Positions 10,623 through 22,330 of a stretch of 64,000 nt of DNA are shown piece after piece (within the stretch, counting starts at the first letter, position 1; the number at the start of each line of letters is the position of its first letter). A program made the translations under genes and the position numbers. The notes below the pieces were generated by a model. It was not told where the DNA came from, did not search any database, and worked only from the letters and a program-made list of their open reading frames with translations. The stretch comes from Papio anubis (taxonomy: Eukaryota; Chordata; Mammalia; Primates; Cercopithecidae), in contig NC_044981.1 of NCBI RefSeq assembly GCF_008728515.1, forward strand, positions 128,748,884-128,812,883, given 5' to 3'.

Positions 10623-10939
10623 TTTTTTTTTTTTTTTTTTTTTGAGACAGAGTTTACGTTCTGTAAGCCCAGGCTGGAGTGCAGTGAGCCGGATCTCCAG
10701 CTCACTGGCTCCAGCCTCCTGGGATTCACGCCATTCTCCTGCCTCAGCCTCTGGAGCAGCTGGGACTACAGGCGCCCACCACCTCGCCCGGCTAGTTTTT
10801 GTATTTTTTTTTTTTTTTTTTAGTAGAGACGGGGTTTCACTGTGTTAGCCAGGATGGTCTCGATCTCCTGACCTCGTGTTCCGCCCATCTCGGCCTCCCA
10901 AAGTGCTGGGATTACAGGCTTGAGCCACCGCGCCCGGCC
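10623..10939 (-). mobile_element. AluY of Old World monkey type
   Basis: Reverse full-length Alu with CCGGATCTCC, CCACCTCGCCCGGCTAG and AGGCTTGAGCCACCGCGCCC, a variant set I associate with cercopithecid AluY lineages. A perfect 15-bp duplication, TAATCTATGTTCTTT, flanks it (10608-10622 and 10940-10954), so it is a young insertion. The internal T-run at 10805-10821 is expanded well beyond the usual TTTT or TTTTTT. Confidence 0.93.
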
Positions 10940-11374
10940 TAATCTATGTTCTTTCTGCTTTTATATCACCTATGTTTCAGGCAAAACCTCTGGTTTTTCA
11001 AGACCCTCCATTATCTCACCCAGCTCTATTAGGGCGTCTGCACTACCATAGGGCCACGATTTACTTGTAGTCTAAGTTTTGTGCTCCAGGGTCACCAGAG
11101 ACTCCACGTAACAGAAAAGTGAATGACGCCTCCTGGGACTGTGCAATGAGGCAATACTTTGTCAGTGTGGGTTTATTCCCCACTGCTCCACACCCAAGTC
11201 AATACACACAAAGCACTTGTTGCGGCCTCTTCCTTCCCCCTCTCCTCTATCCAGATCCTTCCTCTTTTTGAAGTTTAATGGAAGCTTTATCTCCTCTTTG
11301 AATCCACTCCATTTTTTAGAGGTCTTTATTTATATGAACTACTACTAGTGTGTTTCTAGAGTAATTCGGTTCTG

Positions 11375-11610
11375 GGCTACAGAGGGTGTAAATTTAAAAT
11401 CAGAAAACCTCTGTTCTAATCCCAGCTCTTCTACTTACTGGTGGTGGGACCTTTATGTGATTTTTCTTCTCTGAGCTATTTCTAATCTATGAAATGGGCA
11501 TAGTAATATCTGTCCTATCTCCTAGAGTACAGGTGCACATCAGATGATCTAATGTATGCGAGAGTGCTTTAGACGCTATAAAGTATGAGAGTATGATATA
11601 ATGTAAGTTA
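11375..11610 (+). mobile_element. MIR element
   Basis: Forward MIR: CTGTTCTAATCCCAGCTCTT, CTACTTACTGG, GGGACCTTTATGTGATTTTT, TAATCTATGAAATGGGCATA and GTACAGGTGCACATCAG. This is the standard MIR order from core to tail. Confidence 0.75.
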
Positions 11611-13083
11611 CAACGTGAGAACACATCTTAGTTCTTAGCAATAGTGTATTACTTCTGTATGTTTATTTTGGTTTATTAACCAGAATGTAGTTACGGACTG
11701 TAAGCATTTTGAAGGAAGAAACATCTCACATATTTTCTTTCTGTCCCTGTAAGTGAGCGCTGCATGAGTCTGTTTAAAAATCATGCTGGTTTATTTACCT
11801 TTGTGTTTTTAAGAGAGAATGAGGAAAAGGACTTAAAAATACGATGCAGACATAGGAAAGATCTCAAACTGGGCTTCTTTACTTGTGTAAAGATCTGGCT
11901 AGTGGGCAGGCTAGGAACTAAGTAAGCTAGAAATACTAGGATGCCAAAAAAACTTCTGTTCCTGCCAGATACCATCACGAGGCTTTTTGCAGAACAATCC
12001 ATCACTTGGACATGATTTTAAAAAAATCTCTTTCTGATTTTGGCTGTAAGAAAAGATGCAGGAGATTTAGTAGTGTTAAGAAACAATTGGTGGGATATAT
12101 TTAGGCATTTCTTTGTTAAGGCATAAATACTTATTTGAGAATTTTGGACACAATATCTAACAGTTGTTGTGGATGCTTTTTGGATCCTCTGCTTTTTGCT
12201 ACAACATGGAGAAGAGGAGCTTCAGAGAACTACTTAGACCAAAAGCAATGCCAGCAAGATGGAGAATCTCAAGGTTGAAGGAAGTTTGGATCTAGGAAAA
12301 GGAAATACTTCTTACATCTCATGGACTGTCCAATTTACAATTGCAGGTGCAAGGACTGGCCTGGGTAATCACATGTGAGGCTTGGAGTCATGCTGTCAGA
12401 GGCAGGAATCCAAATCACACCTTCTAAAGAGAACAGTCATTTCACATTCTTATCCTGAGGCTATGAATTCCCCTCGTGTTTTTAAAAGAGACCCAAATAA
12501 TTCTCCATTTTTTTTCTTGCCAAGAGTCAATCCTTTATGTCCATATTCACATTTTAGTTTCTTTTTCTTTTCTAAAGAAAATATACCATAGTAATTTCAT
12601 TTCAACCCCCTAATTGTATTCTAGGGCATTGGTATAAACTATATAAACTAGTTGGAGCTTAAAGAAGATTTTTATTAGGAACAAGCTTTTCATACCAGAT
12701 CATGAATGCATTACCAAACTTATTAACCTGATGCGATTAGTGCTCAGGTATTTAGAGAGTTTATTGCTTGTAATACAAACAAATCCTTTGTGTAAATAGA
12801 GGTATGAAGGGAAAAGTACTTGCTGTTCTAAAGTAATATTGAAAGCAAGATTAAACCATCCTTATTAGACCTTCTTAAATATGGACTGGCTTGGAACAAC
12901 ATTCCTTAATTATGTTAGATCACAGCATGATTTTCTTCTGCCAGGAAAGTGTTTCTATTCTTAGGTTAAAGCGGATGTCCTACATCATTTTACTTTCTGG
13001 TCCCCTGTTCCCCTAACTGCAAAATAATGGGGTTGCCCCAGAATTTAGAATTCAGGAGGGAGTACTCATGTAATCCTATGTAC

Positions 13084-13380
13084 TTTTTTTTTTTTTTTTT
13101 TTTGAGATGGAATCACTCTGTTGTCCAGGCTGGAGTCCGGTGGCTCGATCTTGGCTCACTGCAACCTCCGCCTCCCGAGTTCAAGTGATTCTCCTGCCTC
13201 AGCCTCCCAAGTAGCTGGGATTACAGTTGTGCACCACCACCATGCTTGGTTAATTTTTGTAGTTTTAGTAGAGATGGGGTTTTACCATATCGGCCAGGCT
13301 GGTCTTGAACACCTGACCTCAAGTGATCCACTTGCCTTGGCCTCCCAAAGTGCTGGGATTATATAGCCATTGCACCCAAC
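13084..13380 (-). mobile_element. AluS-type element
   Basis: Reverse Alu from a 20-nt T-run to TTGCACCCAAC. The flanks ATCCTATGTA (left) and ATCTTATGTA (right) look like a diverged target-site duplication. Confidence 0.92.
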
Positions 13381-14214
13381 ATCTTATGTAATTTTAGAAT
13401 GCATTTAAAATATTATTCTAAGAAGAGGTCCATAGGCTTCACCAGCCTACCGAAGAGGTTCATGGCCCCAGAGAGGCTAAGAGCCACTCCCTTCCATTTT
13501 TCTGTAGCTAACATTAAAACTCTTACATCAAATAAAATCAGGATACATACTTATTAAGCACTCTGTTGTCCATATCTTATCTTTCACTTCAAATATGTTC
13601 AAAATCTTACCTCAACTCTCCACTGTTTCTGGGGTGCTCTTGATAATCACTTTAGTTCCCTTTAATAACAGAATTTTTCTGACATGGTTCTTTCACAACA
13701 TAGAATCACAAATTCTTGACATTGTGAAGACACAGAACAATGCGAAGATTTTTGTATTCATGCTTCACAAGTCAAGTCAAGATGAGCCAAAACCCAAGGC
13801 ATAATGTTATTATTTCATGAGTTCATGTGAGGTGATACTTGTGTAGAAACCCAGCCCTCCTTAAAATAGCCACTGTAACTCAGAAAAATATGTGTGACTT
13901 TTTTAAATGATAATTATTAGGGCTTTTTATCCAAAAATTCATATGCCCATAAATTAATTAATTGACCTCTTCTTTCATCTCATGATGAATAATTTTTCAC
14001 GGTGAGCAGATGGAAAGCATTCTTCCCAAGGTCACATATGAAGTTAGGTAATAAAGCTGTGACTGTCATCCTTCAGCTACTTTTGTATTCACATATTCAA
14101 GTGACAGATGACACCAAATAATCTCCCCTGATCTCTTCTACCAACTCTGAGGACTCAAATGGGCAGAAATTGCAGCAAGAAAACATCTTAGAGTGAGCAG
14201 AAAGAAAAGATAGA

Positions 14215-14650
14215 GAGAGAAGTGGTAGGGATTCATTGATTCACTCACACATCCAGCACATGTGTCTTGCCCACCCACGACATGGCAGGCACAGTACCAG
14301 GTGCTGGAGATCCTTATCTTATCTTCACGAGCTAGTGATGGGGACAGGCAAAAAGAAAAAAAAATGAACACACCTATGATACAGTTTCAGGAGACAGAAG
14401 TGTTAAAATTTAGGTGGAGGTAAGAGTGATAAAGAAAAATACAAGAGGGTAAGTGAAAGGGCATGCTTGGAGGAGGGTTATTTCCAATATGATAGTGACA
14501 GAAGGCGTTTCTGAGGTGGTAACATTTGGACCAAGGTTTGATGAAGAAAGCAGTGTGACAATCTCGGAGGAGGGGGTCTTGAAGCAGGGCTAATAGCAGG
14601 TCAGATGGCTTTGAGGACATGAGCTTGAAGGGTGAGAAGAGCTGCAAGAA
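14215..14650 (-). mobile_element. L2 LINE relic
   Basis: Reverse L2: GATTCATTGATTCACTCACA, CAGGCACAGTACCAGGTGCT, GGTGATAAAGAAAAATACAA-like words, AGGCGTTTCTGAGGTGGTAA and CATTTGGACCAAGGTTTGAT. The order is that of the L2 3' region read backwards. Confidence 0.6.
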
Positions 14651-14664
14651 AGCCATCATGTTTG

Positions 14665-14905
14665 AATTTGGACCAGACTTTGCCATTGGACTGCCTGGCC
14701 TTGAATCTGGCACCACCGTGTAGGACTTAGGGCAAGTCTGTTGCTCTCTCTAGCTTTCAGTTTTCTTATCTGGAAAACAGGGCAGTTGTATTCACTTGAT
14801 GGCCTAATTGTGGAGTTAAATGAAGGAATCTGTATAACGTGCCCCTAGTTCAGTGCATGGTGTGTGGCATGGACTTCATACACTTAGTCATTAATGTTAT
14901 TAAAT
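14665..14905 (+). mobile_element. MIR element
   Basis: Forward MIR: GACTGCCTGGCCTTGAATCT, GACTTAGGGCAAGTCTGTTG, TTTCTTATCTGGAAAACAGG, then GTTAAATGAAGGAATCTGTA and GTGTGGCATGGACTTCATAC. Confidence 0.75.
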
Positions 14906-15250
14906 GTCTGGCTGTGGTCTAGACATGAGGTGAACAGTTCTGATAATGCCAGCACTGACTTCAACAGGCATTTTGCTTAAGTCACTCTGGGACACAGAGG
15001 AAGTGCTTCAAGCCCTTTATTGATTTACGATGTTGTGGTCTTCTTTCCCTCCCTCTACACATAAATCCAGCTGAGTCAGGACCACAGAGACCAGATTGTG
15101 GCTTTGAGAAGTCTAGTTCAATCCTAGGTCACCTGCAGTCCAGAGGGCTTCCTAGGAAACCAGACAGGTTTTACAGAAAATCATGAAGCTTTGGTAAAAG
15201 AAGAGGAAAAGTGAGATACAGGCTGAGAAACAGACAAATGTCCATTCTTC

Positions 15251-15551
15251 TTTTTTTTTTTTTTTTTTTTTTGGAGACAGAGTCTCGCTCTGTCGCCCAG
15301 GCTGGAGTGCAGTGGCACGATCTCGGCTCACTGCAAGCTCTGCCTTCCAGGTTCACGCTGTTCTGCCTCAGCCTCCCGAGTAGCAGGGACTACAGGCGCC
15401 CATCACCACACCCAGCTCATTTTTTGTATTTTTAGTAGAGACGGGGTTTCATCATGTTAGCCAGGATGGTCTCGGTTTCCTGACTTCATGATCTGCCTGC
15501 CTCGGCCTCCCAAAGTGCTGGGATTACAGGCGTAAGCCACCGCACCCGGCC
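15251..15551 (-). mobile_element. AluY-type element
   Basis: Reverse Alu from a T-run at 15251 to CCGCACCCGGCC. The flanking copies AAATGTCCATTCTTC (15236-15250) and AAATGTCCACTCTTC (from 15553) are the target-site duplication with one difference. Confidence 0.93.
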
Positions 15552-15569
15552 TAAATGTCCACTCTTCTA

Positions 15570-15712
15570 AGTTGGTGCAAAGAATTTAGACTATATGTCC
15601 TGTGCAAACATCAACTCTGCCCTGTTCACATTGGCTTCTCTAGGCCTAACATGGCACCCGGCCCACAACTGGGGATCAATAAATATTTGTTGGATGAATA
15701 AAAAAATTCTTA
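15570..15712 (+). mobile_element. L2 3' end
   Basis: Forward L2 terminus: AACTCTGCCCTGTTCAC, GGCACCCGGCCCACAACTGG, then ATCAATAAATATTTGTTGGA and TGAATAAA. Confidence 0.7.
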
Positions 15713-16396
15713 CTAGAACTCTTTCAGCTTCCATAATTAAGGCAGAGCTCCCTAGTCTGGGGCTGGATATCCTGATCTCCTCTGGTATGACTCTGACCTA
15801 ATATCCAGGGAATGAGAGGTGAATATGGCTTGTGTGGAACCTCACACACATTTGGCCAAAAATTATTTCTGAGTAAAGCTACTAAATTGAGGATGCAAGG
15901 CCATCTCCAATATTTGGTGACTGAAGAAGTTTCATGTTTTAGATTCACTAAAATGAAGACCATTTTAAAAAATGTACAGTGTTAGACAAAATTTATTTTA
16001 AGTTTTTCCATGTTTTTCTCCAAATATGAGACCCAGCTTCCTCTGACAAAAAGATTGAGAAGAGCCCATCCCAGGTAGGATAATTATTCCTACCTTGGTT
16101 TCATGTAATTGAATGTTTTTAAACTTGACTCTTTACCAAAAAGATTGGAGGAAATTCCTTCATGGTTCTCCTAAGAGAAATATGTGACAATCTAAAGCTG
16201 GAATCTGGGAGGGAAGTGTTTTTGCTTACCTAATTAAACATTAGAGTTTATAGAAATATTTCAATGGATCATCTCAGCCTGAAGAATCACATTAAATCTC
16301 TCAGATGTGAATGGGCAATCTAAAGTTGATAACAGTACTCAAAGATCTTTGTAGAAAAATCATACCATAGCCACAAGTAATCAAGCTGTCAATAAG

Positions 16397-16960
16397 TGTA
16401 AGGGGCTGAGATTTTACCCCACTTGCAAGCTAACAAGTTAGCCTGTCACAGTTTAATGATGTTGACAAAAAACACAAGAGTCCTTGGTCAGAGACAAAGG
16501 GTAGTTTATTATCCATAGCAAAGCAATAGCCAGAATATCAACACTTGCCCAGGTTCTCCAAGCCGCAATACAGATTAACGTGAAGGGGGTCAGATGACAC
16601 CTGCATATATTTTCTTTTTTGAGGGAACACCCCAGCCTAGCAAACCCACATTTTTTATAATAGAGACTAAGTCATCCTGATGTCTTCCCCAGAGGGAGAC
16701 ATTTTATTTATTTATTTATTTTTATTCTTTGTAATTTTTTCTTGGAGATGTTATCTTTAGCGGACAGTCAACAAACTTGCCGTTTGTTCCAGAGGGTGAC
16801 ACTATCTCTATCTCCAAGACTATTTATTATGCAGCCTACAACAAGGCTATTATACAAACAGCCTTGGAAAGACAGCTTAGAGCTGTCAGTGCCTTTTCCC
16901 ACAAGACATGAAGAAATGTGAGAGACCCATGGAGAACTGGCTCCCAACCCAAACATACTA
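16397..16960. mobile_element. Putative solo LTR (ERVL-like)
   Basis: Begins TGTAAGGGGCTGAGATTTTA, CCCCACTTGCAAGCTAAC, with later words AGAGACAAAGGGTAGTTTAT, GGGTCAGATGACACCTGCAT, CCAGAGGGTGACACTATCTC and CCCATGGAGAACTGGCTCCC. This composition and length fit an old LTR of the MLT2/ERVL kind, here without internal sequence. A TTTA expansion at 16702-16723 lies inside. Ends are approximate and the family is uncertain. Confidence 0.5.
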
Positions 16961-17514
16961 AAACTCAGATGTCTTTCTTTCTATTCGAAACAACAAACTA
17001 GAATTTTGAAAAACTCAAAGACCATAGAGCCTAACTTTTTGTTCTGTTTGGTTTTATGGAGCGGAACCAGCCTATTGGAGGGTGGGTATCAATGTTGGAA
17101 GCATGAGTCATCTGCCATAAAATTTAAACTTAGATTTAAACAAATAACTCTGGCTCTTAAAAAAAATTTGTTCATGTGATATTTGCACAGCTAAAGATTA
17201 TGACAGTTCCAAGGATGTGGAGCAGCAGGTTCTAATTTGGAAGTTTACTTAGTGGCTTCATTTCAAGACCTACTGGGTTTCAGGCAAAGAGGCTGACATT
17301 GCAGAAGCACAGGTGTTTCAAAAAAGATTCTGGTATTCTTCAGATTTTCTCCAAGGCTCCAGGTCCTAATATGCAGAACCACCACAGTCAAAGGCTTTTT
17401 TCCTGCTAATCTGGCTCTTCCACCATTCTTATGGGATAATTACATATCTTTAGAGAAAAGGCAATTTCAGACACTGTTATTTTTTGAACAAGAGAGGATT
17501 ATTTATTTTTTAAA

Positions 17515-17753
17515 TATATATTTATTTCCAACTTTTATTTTAAGTTCAGGGGTACACATGCAGAATGTGGAGGTTTGTTGCAATAGGTAAATGTGTGCCA
17601 TGGTGGTTTGCTGCACAGATCATCCCATCACCTAGGTATTAAGCCCAGCATCCATTTGCTATTCTTCCTGATGCTCTCCCTCCCCCCACACACTCCTTCG
17701 ACAGGCCCCAGTATGTGTGTTGGTCCCCACCACCCACATGTGTCCAACAGTGT
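17515..17753 (-). mobile_element. L1 3' end
   Basis: Reverse L1 3' UTR: TTATTTTAAGTTCAGGGGTA, CACATGCAGAATGTGGAGG, TTTGTTGCAATAGGTAAATG, CCCATCACCTAGGTATTAAG, then the CCCTCCCCCC and CAGGCCCCAGTATGTGTG blocks. 5'-truncated. Confidence 0.85.
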
Positions 17754-18614
17754 AAAAGTGTTAACAGGAGAGTTTTATTATTAAATGCAGCCATTATACA
17801 GTAATAGTCACGTAATGAGTTTACGTTGTGCATCTACCTTTAAGATCTTTCAAATCTTATTTTTCCCTTTAAATCTTAAGTTTCAGTTATCACCAATATT
17901 TACACAAACACTGTTCATTTTTCTCAACTAATTAAGTCAAAGGTCATTTAGAGTGACTGGAATGGTGAATTATTATATGGAAAATGGCATCCATGTGGTT
18001 TTGCACTAACTTTGCATCCAAACAACCAGGAAAAACTTAAAGAAATATGTGCACTTAGCTAATTAAATCCTGTTTTTCCTTTTGGAGTTAGATGATGCAG
18101 CAGTAATACCTAATAGAACCAAAGAGTTTAAAACTACATTTTTGTAGCATAAGCACAGCTAGAATTATGGCAAAATGACACCATCAATCCTGTCACCATG
18201 GGCAACTGCTCACATGATACATCGGTGTTTAACTTACCTCTCAGTTTAATACTCTAATTATAGTTCTATGACCTTGAAAATGATAAATATTGGACTGTAA
18301 AAGATGTTAAAGTGTCAGGCTAAGGTTTTAATACTATCTTAATAAACACAAGTATTCATGTGTTACTTTACTGTTTTCCATGACTCAATGTTAAGAATTT
18401 TTCAAGGATAATTTGCAACACTTGAAACTATAATACTATCCTAATTAAAGTATCAATAATGAAAAATGTACATCAAATATTATCTCCGAAGCCATGACAT
18501 TTAAGTTATAGTTCAAACTAGAAAAGACTAATTTCTTGCAGCGCCTTCCCTTTTGGCTTGGCATTTTGAACTATTAGTTCAATGGTCTTCAAACTGGAGT
18601 ATGCATGCTCCAGG

Positions 18615-18956
18615 GTAGGGGTTCCCAACTCCTGGACCATGGACTGGACCGGTACAGGTCTGTGGCCTGTTAGAGACCCAGCTGCACAGCAGGAGGTGAG
18701 CTGTGGGTGAGCAAGTGAAGCTGAGCTCTACCTCCTGTCAAACCAGCTGCAGCATTAGGGTCTCATAGGAGGGCAAACCCTAGTGTGAACTGCCCGTGTG
18801 AGGGATGTGGGTTGCATGCTCCTTATGAGAATCTAATGATAAATGTCATGTACTTGAATCATCTCAAAACCATCCCCCCTGCCCCCGTCTGTGGAAAAAT
18901 TGTCTTCCATGAAACCAGTCCCTGGTGCCAGAAAGGTTGGGGACCACGGCTCTAGG
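18615..18956 (-). mobile_element. MER2 (Tigger-family) DNA transposon
   Basis: Inverted ends GGGGTTCCCAACTCCTGGAC and GCCAGAAAGGTTGGGGACCA, with the core words CCATGGACTGGACCGGTACA, GGCCTGTTAGAGACCC, CACAGCAGGAGGTGAGC and CTTCCATGAAACCAGTCCCT. This is MER2 in reverse orientation, about 340 bp and near full length, with TA dinucleotides near both ends. Confidence 0.85.
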
Positions 18957-19575
18957 GAGTTTACTTTCTGAAGCGTTCTTCTTCCATGATAATTCAAAGC
19001 AAATCAATTTCCAGAGACTCAGGTTCAAAAAAATCTGTTCTTTGATATTTCTCCTTCTGCATCTCCCCAGTTATAACTGTTCTCCCACTTGAAAAAAAGC
19101 ACACTTGTTACTGTCAGAAATATTATTTTGATACATATTCAAAATTGTAAAAACCTGAGAATGCTAATCAAAAAGACAACTGGAAATATTGGTGTAGGTG
19201 TTCAAAAATGAGTCTAAAGCTTAGATAATCATCATTTTAGAAGTCAAGATATTTCTGATAATTTATCAGCACTATATTATTACAAATAACTTCTATTACT
19301 TAATTCTTTAATTCTTCTATTACAAAAATTTTTCAACTCCACATATTTTAATTATTCTTGAGAACAATAATTTTCATCCATTTAAAAAGTAGAACTGTAT
19401 CATGTTATTCTAGAAATAAGTGACATTCAACCACAGATACAAAATAAAGAAAAAAACTCCCCATCCATCTAATTGAGAGGTATTTCTAATATATTTTCAT
19501 TTTTCCTGTTTAATAATCATTTCTAAAATATGTAAGATACTTTTATAATTTTGATCCATTTATAGTAATTATTAT

Positions 19576-19660
19576 GTTAATAGTTTAATTCAGACAAATT
19601 CTTAGAAGCTCTTAGAGTAAATAAAAAATTTCAATTTAAGGTCATATTTTAAAAAATTAT
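19576..19660 (+). repeat. Segment duplicated into a downstream Alu
   Basis: GTTAATAGTTTAATTCAGAC and the following sequence, including AGAAGCTCTTAG and ATTTCAATTTAAGGTCATAT, recur at 21327-21410 inside an Alu. The first 39 aligned bases differ at five positions, followed by a 4-base gap. See findings. Confidence 0.75.
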
Positions 19661-19674
19661 TATTATAATTAATA

Positions 19675-19831
19675 TTATTGTTTGAGACAGAGTTTCACTC
19701 TTGTCACCCAGGTTGGAATGCAATGATGCAATCTTGGCTCACTGCAACCTCCACCTCCCGTGTTCAAGCAATTTTTGTGCCTCAGCCTCCCAAGTAGCTA
19801 GGATTACAGGCATGAGCCACTACGCCCAACC
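19675..19831 (-). mobile_element. Internally deleted Alu
   Basis: Reverse Alu that runs from TTTGAGACAGAGTTTCACTC through CCTCAGCCTCCCAAGTAGCT and then straight to GGATTACAGGCATGAGCCAC. The intervening half is missing, probably through recombination between similar words in the two arms. Confidence 0.88.
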
Positions 19832-19981
19832 TAAGGTCATAGTTTTTTTGAGAGATGTATGATGGGATGATCAATAAAAGACTTTCCAGATTAAAAATGC
19901 AGTACAGTAGAGTAAAATACTAAGTTCAAGTGAAAAAGAAACAATGTAAACTTTCTATTAAATACCTTGTTCCTATACTAC

Positions 19982-20300
19982 TTATTTATTTATTTATTTA
20001 TTTACTTTCTAAGAGACAAGGTCTTGCTCTGTTGCCTAGGCTGGAGTGTAATGGTGTGACTGATCATAGCTCACTGCATCCTCAAACTTCTGGGTTCAAG
20101 CCATCCTCCTGCCTTTGCCCTCTGAGTAGCTAGGACTACAGGCATGCACCACTATTCCTGGCTATGTTTTTAAAATTTTTTTGTAGAGAAAGAGTCTAGT
20201 TATGTTGCCCAGGCTTGTCTCAAACTCCTGGTCTCAAGGGATCCTCCTGCCTCAGCCTCCTAAAGCACTGGAATTGTAGGAGTAAGCCACTGCACTGGCC
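19982..20300 (-). mobile_element. AluJ-type element
   Basis: Reverse Alu with a (TTTA)n tail and old-type words (GATCATAGCTCACTGCATCC, GTTATGTTGCCCAGGCTTGT), ending CACTGCACTGGCC. Heavily diverged, as expected for AluJ. Confidence 0.9.
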
Positions 20301-20916
20301 TGTTCCTAAAATTTTTTAAATGGAGGACAATGGCTATCAAATAGGCATGGTATTTGAATTCCACAGGAAACATTTAAAAGAGTAATACAACTATTCTACG
20401 TTAAATGTTAGAATTTAAATAAAATACAAATTGCATCCTTTGCTATTATTTAAATTTATGGTGAAAAATGTTAGCTGTTGGCTTATAAATTAAAGAAAAT
20501 TGTTTTTTAAATTCCAGGCCGCTCAAGCAAGAGAGTTTGAAGATCACTGCCATAGTTCTCTCTTATCCCCAATTGGTGCCTGCTCACAAAAGAGTTCCAT
20601 TTTTGACTCTAGCATTCATTATTGAGGGTTACTCCATTTAGTCCAATTTCCCTTTGTATATTTTTTTGAAAAATCATTTCAGTTGGTTTTGACTAGAAAT
20701 CTTTAGGCAGAAAGATTAGAGAACATTGAGCCTTTATTTAATTGCCTTTTTTAGTTTGTAATTTAAGTAATCCAAGATAATATTCTTGAAAAAGTATTTC
20801 TTTTACAAAAGGCCATGAGTGGATATGACTCAGGGAGACTGAGAATGCAAAATAGAAAAAGAAATTAAAGCAACCACATGACTGCCAATGTTGGGGATGG
20901 TATCCTATAGTGGGGT

Positions 20917-21234
20917 TTATTTATTTATTTATTATTTATTTATTTTTGGGGAGACAGCCTAGCTCTGTCTCCTAGGCTGGAGTACAGTGGTGTGATCTCG
21001 GCTCACTGCAACTTCCACCTCCTGGGCTCAAGTGATTCTCCTGCCTTAGCGGGATTCCACAGTAGCGGGGACTACAGGCTTGTCTACCACGCTTGTCTAA
21101 GGTTTTGTATTTTTAGTAGAGATGGGGTTTCACAATGCTGGCCAGGCTGGTCTCAAACTCCTGAGCTTAGGTGATCCGCCCACCTCAGGCTCCCAAAGTG
21201 CTGGAATTACAGGCATGAGCCACCTCCCCTGGCC
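20917..21234 (-). mobile_element. Alu element
   Basis: Reverse Alu with a (TTTA)n-like tail at 20917-20946, ending CACCTCCCCTGGCC. A scrambled stretch, TAGCGGGATTCCACAGTAGC, replaces the usual CAGCCTCCCGAGTAGC. Confidence 0.9.
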
Positions 21235-21235
21235 T

Positions 21236-21638
21236 ATTTTTTTTTTTTTTCGAGACAGGGTATCACTCTGATGCCTGGGCTAGAGTGCAGTGGCATGATC
21301 ATGGCTCACTGCAGCCTCGATCTCTGGTTAATAACTTAATTCAGAAAAACTCTTGGAAGCTCTTAAATAAAAAGAAATTTCAATTTAAGATTATATTTTT
21401 AATTTGATTTTAAAATTAAAAGATCACTCACTGCAGCCTCGATCTTCCTACCTCTGCCTCCTAGGTAGCTGAGACTACAGGCATGCATCACCACACCTGG
21501 CTAATTTTTGTATTTTTTTATAGAGACGAGGTTTCACCATGTTGCTCAGGCTGGTCTCAAACTCCTGGGCTCAAGCAATCCACTTGCCTCGACCTCCCAA
21601 AGTGCCAGGATTACAGGAGAGAGCCATCACACCCAGTC
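21236..21638 (-). mobile_element. AluJ split by a 103-bp insertion
   Basis: Reverse Alu whose left portion (21236-21323) and right portion (21427-21638) are separated by foreign AT-rich sequence. The 19-bp word CTCACTGCAGCCTCGATCT is present on both sides of the insert (21305-21323 and 21427-21445), as a target-site duplication would be. Confidence 0.9.
21324..21426 (+). repeat. 103-bp insertion in an Alu, copy of the 19576-19660 segment
   Basis: The insert starts CTGGTTAATAACTTAATTCA and continues to the AT-rich end TTAAAATTAAAAGATCA. Bases 21327-21410 align to 19576-19660 in the same orientation. It is bounded by perfect 19-bp direct repeats of Alu sequence. Confidence 0.8.
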
Positions 21639-22330
21639 GTGCACTTATTTTTAAAGAACCCAATTTCTCCACTTTGGCAACTTATGAGGCCAGAATTTAA
21701 ACATCTGGTTGGAAGGGATGGGCACAGTCCCTCCAAATTCACATTTTAATTACTCCTTTGCAGTCAGAGAGATAGGTGTGCCACTTACAAAGGCAATAAA
21801 AACCAAGGATTTTTCACTCCTACAAAGTATAGGGCCTGGCTCCTTTGTAAATCAAGTTGTTGAAAACTCTGCAGCCTGAGTGTAGAGCTTCCTCCAAATT
21901 GTTAGTTCTCTGGCAAGACTTTCAAGACCTCTGTGAGCCTTTCAAACCCTGGGCTAGCATGCCAGGTGGTTTAGGAAGGACTCAAGCCAAACGGAAAGTG
22001 TGCCTGGAGAGCTGCAGAATTTAAATCTGAAGGCATAGAAGGTTAAATGACAGTTTCTGTGGGAATTAACTGGGGCAGGAACCTGAAATAGGTAGGAGGG
22101 TGAAACACACAAGTGGCAGGGCTGCCATTTCCATTGAATACCCTTATTAATCCAAGTCCATGTCCTCAACCGGACACAGAGAGACTTCAACGTACTTGCC
22201 CTTCATGATCTTTTTATGACATTCTGTGTAGCCATAAGCACTCTGTCTGTGGATTTCATCTGGATCAGGCAAGTTCTGATAGGCAGCCCTGATGATTTAA
22301 TACCATGTGAAATATGAGTTTCCTATTTGT

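Larger units (their letters stand above)
18580..20549. mobile_element. hAT-type DNA transposon relic hosting MER2 and two Alus
   Basis: The left end CAATGGTCTTCAAACTG (18580-18596) and the right end, whose reverse complement is CAGTGATCTTCAAACTC (20533-20549), form a 17-bp terminal inverted repeat with three mismatches. The next left bases, GAGTATGCATGCTCC, recall hAT-Charlie ends. Flanking octamers TATTAGTT and CCATAGTT agree at 5 of 8 positions, as a decayed 8-bp target duplication would. Inside lie MER2 (18615-18956), an Alu fragment (19675-19831) and an AluJ (19982-20300). No transposase frame survives. Confidence 0.5.
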
